A program made the translations under genes and the position numbers. Under the pieces are notes generated by a model that had not been told where the DNA came from, did not search any database, and saw only the letters and a program-made list of their open reading frames with translations. Below, piece by piece: positions 22,268-24,463 of a stretch of DNA of 24,463 nucleotides. Numbering within the stretch: position 1 is the stretch's first letter; every line of letters begins with the position of its first letter. The DNA comes from Acidisoma sp035492295 (lineage in GTDB: Bacteria > Pseudomonadota > Alphaproteobacteria > Acetobacterales > Acetobacteraceae): positions 1 to 24,463 of the forward strand of contig NZ_DATJJK010000104.1 in assembly GCF_035492295.1 (NCBI RefSeq), given 5' to 3'.

Positions 22268-22672
22268 TTAGCGGATGGGCCCGGTGCCGAGCCCGGCATT
22301 ACCGGTCCCGGGTGTCGCTCCGTAATAGTCGTCGATGGTGCTGGCATGGCGGCCGCCCCAGACATCAAGCTCGCCAGCCTCGTAGGTCGGCGCACCTTCG
22401 AGCTGGGCCCTGTCGGCGTCGACCACATAGCCTTCGACCCGGGTATCGTAGTGAAGCTGCCTCCAAGGCAGCGGATGGTAGCGGTCACCGATGCCCAGGA
22501 AGCCGCCGAAACTCATGATGGCGTAGTCGGCATGGCCCGAGGCCTTGTCGAGGATCACATCATAGACCGTGCCGAGCTTCTCGCCTGCACGGTCATAAAC
22601 CGCGGTGCCATTGACTTGGCTCGCCGCGATCTTCTGGCCACCGGTTTCGCGGGGGTTGGTAATACCGGCCAT
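22268..22672 (-). CDS. PRC-barrel domain protein
   Basis: A 134-residue protein with one PRC-barrel domain at about 17-90: VNGTAVYDRAGEKLGTVYDVILDKASGHADYAIMSFGGFLGIGDRYHPLPWRQL. The pattern GxVYDVILD...YAIMSFGGFLGIGD...PLPW is common in alphaproteobacterial PRC proteins, which are linked in general to stress and envelope physiology, with mostly unknown roles. The Gly-rich tail (GATPGTGNAGLGTGPIR) looks disordered. A perfect GGAGGA site precedes ATG 22672. It is 111 bases downstream of the small unknown gene on the same strand and may be co-transcribed with it. Confidence 0.9.
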   Translation of the reverse strand: MAGITNPRETGGQKIAASQVNGTAVYDRAGEKLGTVYDVILDKASGHADYAIMSFGGFLGIGDRYHPLPWRQLHYDTRVEGYVVDADRAQLEGAPTYEAGELDVWGGRHASTIDDYYGATPGTGNAGLGTGPIR

Positions 22673-22783
22673 TTTTTCCTCCTTCGGTGACGTTGCGTGC
22701 CACCTGGGAGGGAGATGGGAGCCGGGTGCGGGCGCGGCAATGCGGCGGGGCTGCCGAATGGCCGGCGCATCGCCGCGACCGCT

Positions 22784-23095
22784 TCAATTCTGCGTGTCGG
22801 TGGGGGAGGGGGAGGCGAGGAGCAGCGCACCCTCCAATGCCGTTTTCAGCGCGCGGGCGGCCTGATGGTTCATGCGCAAATGCGCGACCACGACATGATC
22901 GGAGGCGATCTTGTTGTTGGCGAGCGGGATGTCGCGCGTTGCTGTCAGGGTCACCTTGAGAATCCCGTTCATGTGGCCGAAGGCAGGGGCGTTTTCGAAG
23001 TAGAGAATGGGTGCGTTGGCACTCGCGATGCCGGACACGGCACCTTGCAGGCTCGGGATCGTCTCGACGATCAAGGGAGGCTCTTTGTCGGCCAT
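22784..23095 (-). CDS. Small conserved-looking hypothetical protein
   Basis: A 103-residue soluble protein with no signal peptide. It reads as alternating beta strands (APILYFENAPAFGHMNGILKVTLTATRDI) followed by HVVVAHLRMNHQAARALKTALEGALLLA, a strand plus long helix. This resembles small DUF3467-type proteins in outline, but I cannot assign it firmly. A GGAG site lies 7 bases before ATG 23095. It precedes the PRC-barrel gene on the same strand, and the 111-base gap between them has no terminator. Function unknown. Confidence 0.7.
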   Translation of the reverse strand: MADKEPPLIVETIPSLQGAVSGIASANAPILYFENAPAFGHMNGILKVTLTATRDIPLANNKIASDHVVVAHLRMNHQAARALKTALEGALLLASPSPTDTQN

Positions 23096-23442
23096 GCGGC
23101 GGCTCCGGCAGTATGTTGCTGTGCGGCAAATCTAGGCGCCGACCGGCCAGAAAGTCGAGTTTCATGATCGTAATCAGAAAGGGCAGGTCAGCGGGCCGCA
23201 GGACGGCCGGCACGGCTTATCCCGCGAGCGGGACCAGATCGTTGCTCTGTCATTAAACATCCGGCTTCCGCGGCAGGGCGACGTTCACGCCAGCGCGATC
23301 AGTTGCGAAGGTTCATCACATTCTCTTGTGATTCCAAAAATGTGCCAGAATTGGTGGCCACCCTCGTGCCTTGACGGAACGAGAGTCGCCTACATATGGC
23401 GATCTCGAAACAACATCCGCCATTGAGCAAATGGAGGTTATA
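23096..23442. promoter_or_regulatory. Intergenic region with candidate promoter for the Thr-rich gene cluster
   Basis: This 347-base gap has no supportable gene. A candidate sigma70 promoter is TTGACG (23371-23376), 16 bases, CATATG (23393-23398), about 45 bases before the GTG start of the next gene. AT content rises from about 23310, including a small dyad CACA-N6-TGTG near 23315-23330. The promoter of the divergent small hypothetical gene should lie at the left end. Confidence 0.35.
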
Positions 23443-23763
23443 GTGAAAAAAGATTTTGGCATCGTTCTCGTTGCCGTTTCCTTGATGTCCGGTGCCGCCA
23501 TGGCCCAGACCACCAGCTACCAAACGACGACGACGACGGTCCCGGCCGCGCCGCCCGTTGTGACACCTGTCGCACCCCCGCCGCCGGGCACACTGAGCGT
23601 CACGACCGAGAAAAAAGTCCAGGATGCCTACGGGGATTCGCAGACAACGCGGAGTACCACTTATGGCGGTGTCAACGGAACGGTGTCGCAGAGCGCGACC
23701 ACCACGGTGCAGCAGCCGCCTCCGATGGTCACGACCACGACGCGTACAACGACGACCAACTGA
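23443..23763 (+). CDS. Small exported Thr/Pro-rich protein
   Basis: A 106-residue protein with a signal peptide (KKDFGIVLVAVSLMSGAAMA, cut before QTTSYQ). The mature part is low in complexity: a Thr run, a Pro-rich stretch (VPAAPPVVTPVAPPPPG), a central more ordered segment SVTTEKKVQDAYGDSQTTRSTTYGGVNGTVSQS, and a Thr-rich tail. The start is GTG 23443 with GGAGG six bases upstream; an in-frame ATG at 23431 is the alternative. It probably sits in the periplasm or loosely in the envelope. The central block resembles parts of other small alphaproteobacterial exported proteins, but I cannot name a family. It heads a three-gene plus-strand cluster. Confidence 0.75.
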   Translation: MKKDFGIVLVAVSLMSGAAMAQTTSYQTTTTTVPAAPPVVTPVAPPPPGTLSVTTEKKVQDAYGDSQTTRSTTYGGVNGTVSQSATTTVQQPPPMVTTTTRTTTTN

Positions 23764-23795
23764 CTGTTGCATGTGAAAATAACGGGAGGGAAACA

Positions 23796-24011
23796 ATGAC
23801 CAATCTGACATCGCGCCTCGGCCTTGGCGTCACGCTGCTCGTCGGGACGTGCGGCCTCGCTGGCTGCGTGAGCTATGCTCCACCGCCGCCGGCGACCCAC
23901 ACAACGACGGAGAGTACGACGACAACCGAGCCCGCCACGCAACCACCCGCGGTGATGGTGCAACCGAATTCGACGACGACGACGACGACGCAAACCGTGC
24001 CGGCTCCCTGA
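23796..24011 (+). CDS. Small Thr/Pro-rich lipoprotein
   Basis: A 71-residue lipoprotein. The signal peptide ends in the lipobox L21-A-G-C24, so C24 would be lipidated and anchor the protein in the outer or inner membrane. The remainder (VSYAPPPPATHTTTESTTTTEP and onward) is almost entirely Thr, Pro, Ala and Gln and is likely an extended spacer. A GGGAGG site precedes ATG 23796. It is 32 bases after the previous Thr-rich gene and probably co-transcribed. It ends just before a hairpin terminator. Confidence 0.8.
   Translation: MTNLTSRLGLGVTLLVGTCGLAGCVSYAPPPPATHTTTESTTTTEPATQPPAVMVQPNSTTTTTTQTVPAP
23971..23990 (+). repeat. CGA/ACG trinucleotide microsatellite in the lipoprotein gene
   Basis: About 20 bases of pure period-3 repeat encode the Thr run near the C-terminus. 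Slippage here would add or remove single threonines without breaking the frame. A shorter run of the same kind occurs at about 23524-23538 in the preceding gene. Confidence 0.8.
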
Positions 24012-24031
24012 CGCCGGATCTTTCGGCGCGG

Positions 24032-24060
24032 AAAGGGCGCCGCGCAAGCGGCACCCTTTT
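24032..24060 (+). terminator. Rho-independent terminator after the lipoprotein gene
   Basis: AAAGGG-C-GCCGC, loop GCAA, GCGGC-A-CCCTTTT: an 11-pair stem with one C/A mismatch and a run of four T. It begins 21 bases after the lipoprotein stop and separates it from the membrane-protein gene. Confidence 0.75.
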
Positions 24061-24131
24061 GGCCGCAGGACCTCGCCGCTATGTGCTTGAACACCCACTA
24101 CGCGTACACGAACGATCTGGAGGGCGTCTGA

Positions 24132-24431
24132 ATGTCTTATGAGGCTTGGACCTGGATTATGATCGGCCTCATCATCATCGCGATTGCGGGGCTTGTCGCC
24201 ACGATCATCTTGGACATCAGCAAACGCGGTTCTCCTGGCGCACTGACGGGCGCAAGAACTCTGCTATCGGTTGTCGGCATCATCGGCGCGGCCGGCTTTG
24301 CATCTTTGAGCCTGGGGGTGTTTCCCTTGGGCCACCCGGGTTCCGCGACCTCGACCCATAGTGGCGTGACGACCGGCCAGAGCGGCATTGTCACGCAGGG
24401 TCAAAAAAGCACGACCGCGACAGGCCAGTGA
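24132..24431 (+). CDS. Small two-TM membrane protein with Thr/Gly/Ser-rich tail
   Basis: A 99-residue membrane protein. TM1 is about 8-27 (WIMIGLIIIAIAGLVATIIL) and TM2 about 44-66 (LLSVVGIIGAAGFASLSLGVFPL), joined by a basic loop (DISKRGSPGALTGAR). The 30-residue tail (HPGSATSTHSGVTTGQSGIVTQGQKSTTATGQ) is Thr/Ser/Gly/Gln-rich like the two preceding proteins. A GGAGG site precedes ATG 24132. It follows a terminator, so it may have its own promoter. I do not recognise the family. Confidence 0.78.
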   Translation: MSYEAWTWIMIGLIIIAIAGLVATIILDISKRGSPGALTGARTLLSVVGIIGAAGFASLSLGVFPLGHPGSATSTHSGVTTGQSGIVTQGQKSTTATGQ

Positions 24432-24463
24432 CAAATCGCGAAGGTAGTTGGCCTGGGCTTCTC

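Noticed and set aside
23376..23398. EcfG-type general stress promoter (GGAAC at 23376-23380)
   Set aside because: The expected CGTT-like -10 element at 16-18 bases is absent; a sigma70-type reading of the same area fits better.

Overview
This window is GC-rich chromosomal DNA with dense gene packing, ATGA/TGATG overlaps and clear GGAGG-type ribosome sites. Protein style (DadA with Alr and an AsnC-type regulator, PuuR-like HTH-cupin, MocR beside a PNPOx-like protein, paired short CHR transporters) suggests an alphaproteobacterium, probably Hyphomicrobiales or Acetobacteraceae. This is an impression from gene content; no rRNA or species marker is present.

Region 1 (1-9682) looks like one catabolic island. 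A LysR regulator (cut by the window start) is divergent from a Rieske oxygenase and a cytosine-deaminase-like amidohydrolase. Facing them is a six-gene minus-strand operon: NMT1/THI5-like binding protein, ABC ATPase, ABC permease, GlcD-like FAD oxidase, flavodoxin-fold NAD(P)H oxidoreductase and an exported beta-lactamase-fold hydrolase. Together they suggest release, import and oxidative/hydrolytic breakdown of a small nitrogen-containing ring compound. The substrate is not identifiable, and I do not recognise the set as a described pathway.

Region 2 (9846-13678) holds three regulator/target units: a PNPOx-like flavoprotein divergent from a MocR regulator, then a TetR regulator divergent from a short-chain dehydrogenase. 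The TetR/SDR gap carries two matching palindromes, each inside the spacer of one of two overlapping divergent promoters.

Region 3 (13717-21623) is amino-acid and accessory metabolism: alanine racemase plus D-amino-acid dehydrogenase with a divergent AsnC/Lrp regulator; an AT-richer orphan gene with a HEPN-like RN-x3-H motif; a GNAT acetyltransferase; an omega-amino-acid transaminase divergent from a PuuR-like HTH-cupin regulator; a pair of half-size CHR (chromate) transporter genes; and a NIPSNAP-family protein.

Region 4 (21931-24431) is a run of small, mostly envelope or stress-type genes: an exported protein made of three exact-length 15-residue repeats, a PRC-barrel protein, a small protein of unknown function, and three consecutive Thr-rich envelope proteins (exported, lipoprotein, two-TM membrane protein). 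This is the least explained part of the window. No rRNA, tRNA, CRISPR array, insertion sequence or phage gene was seen.
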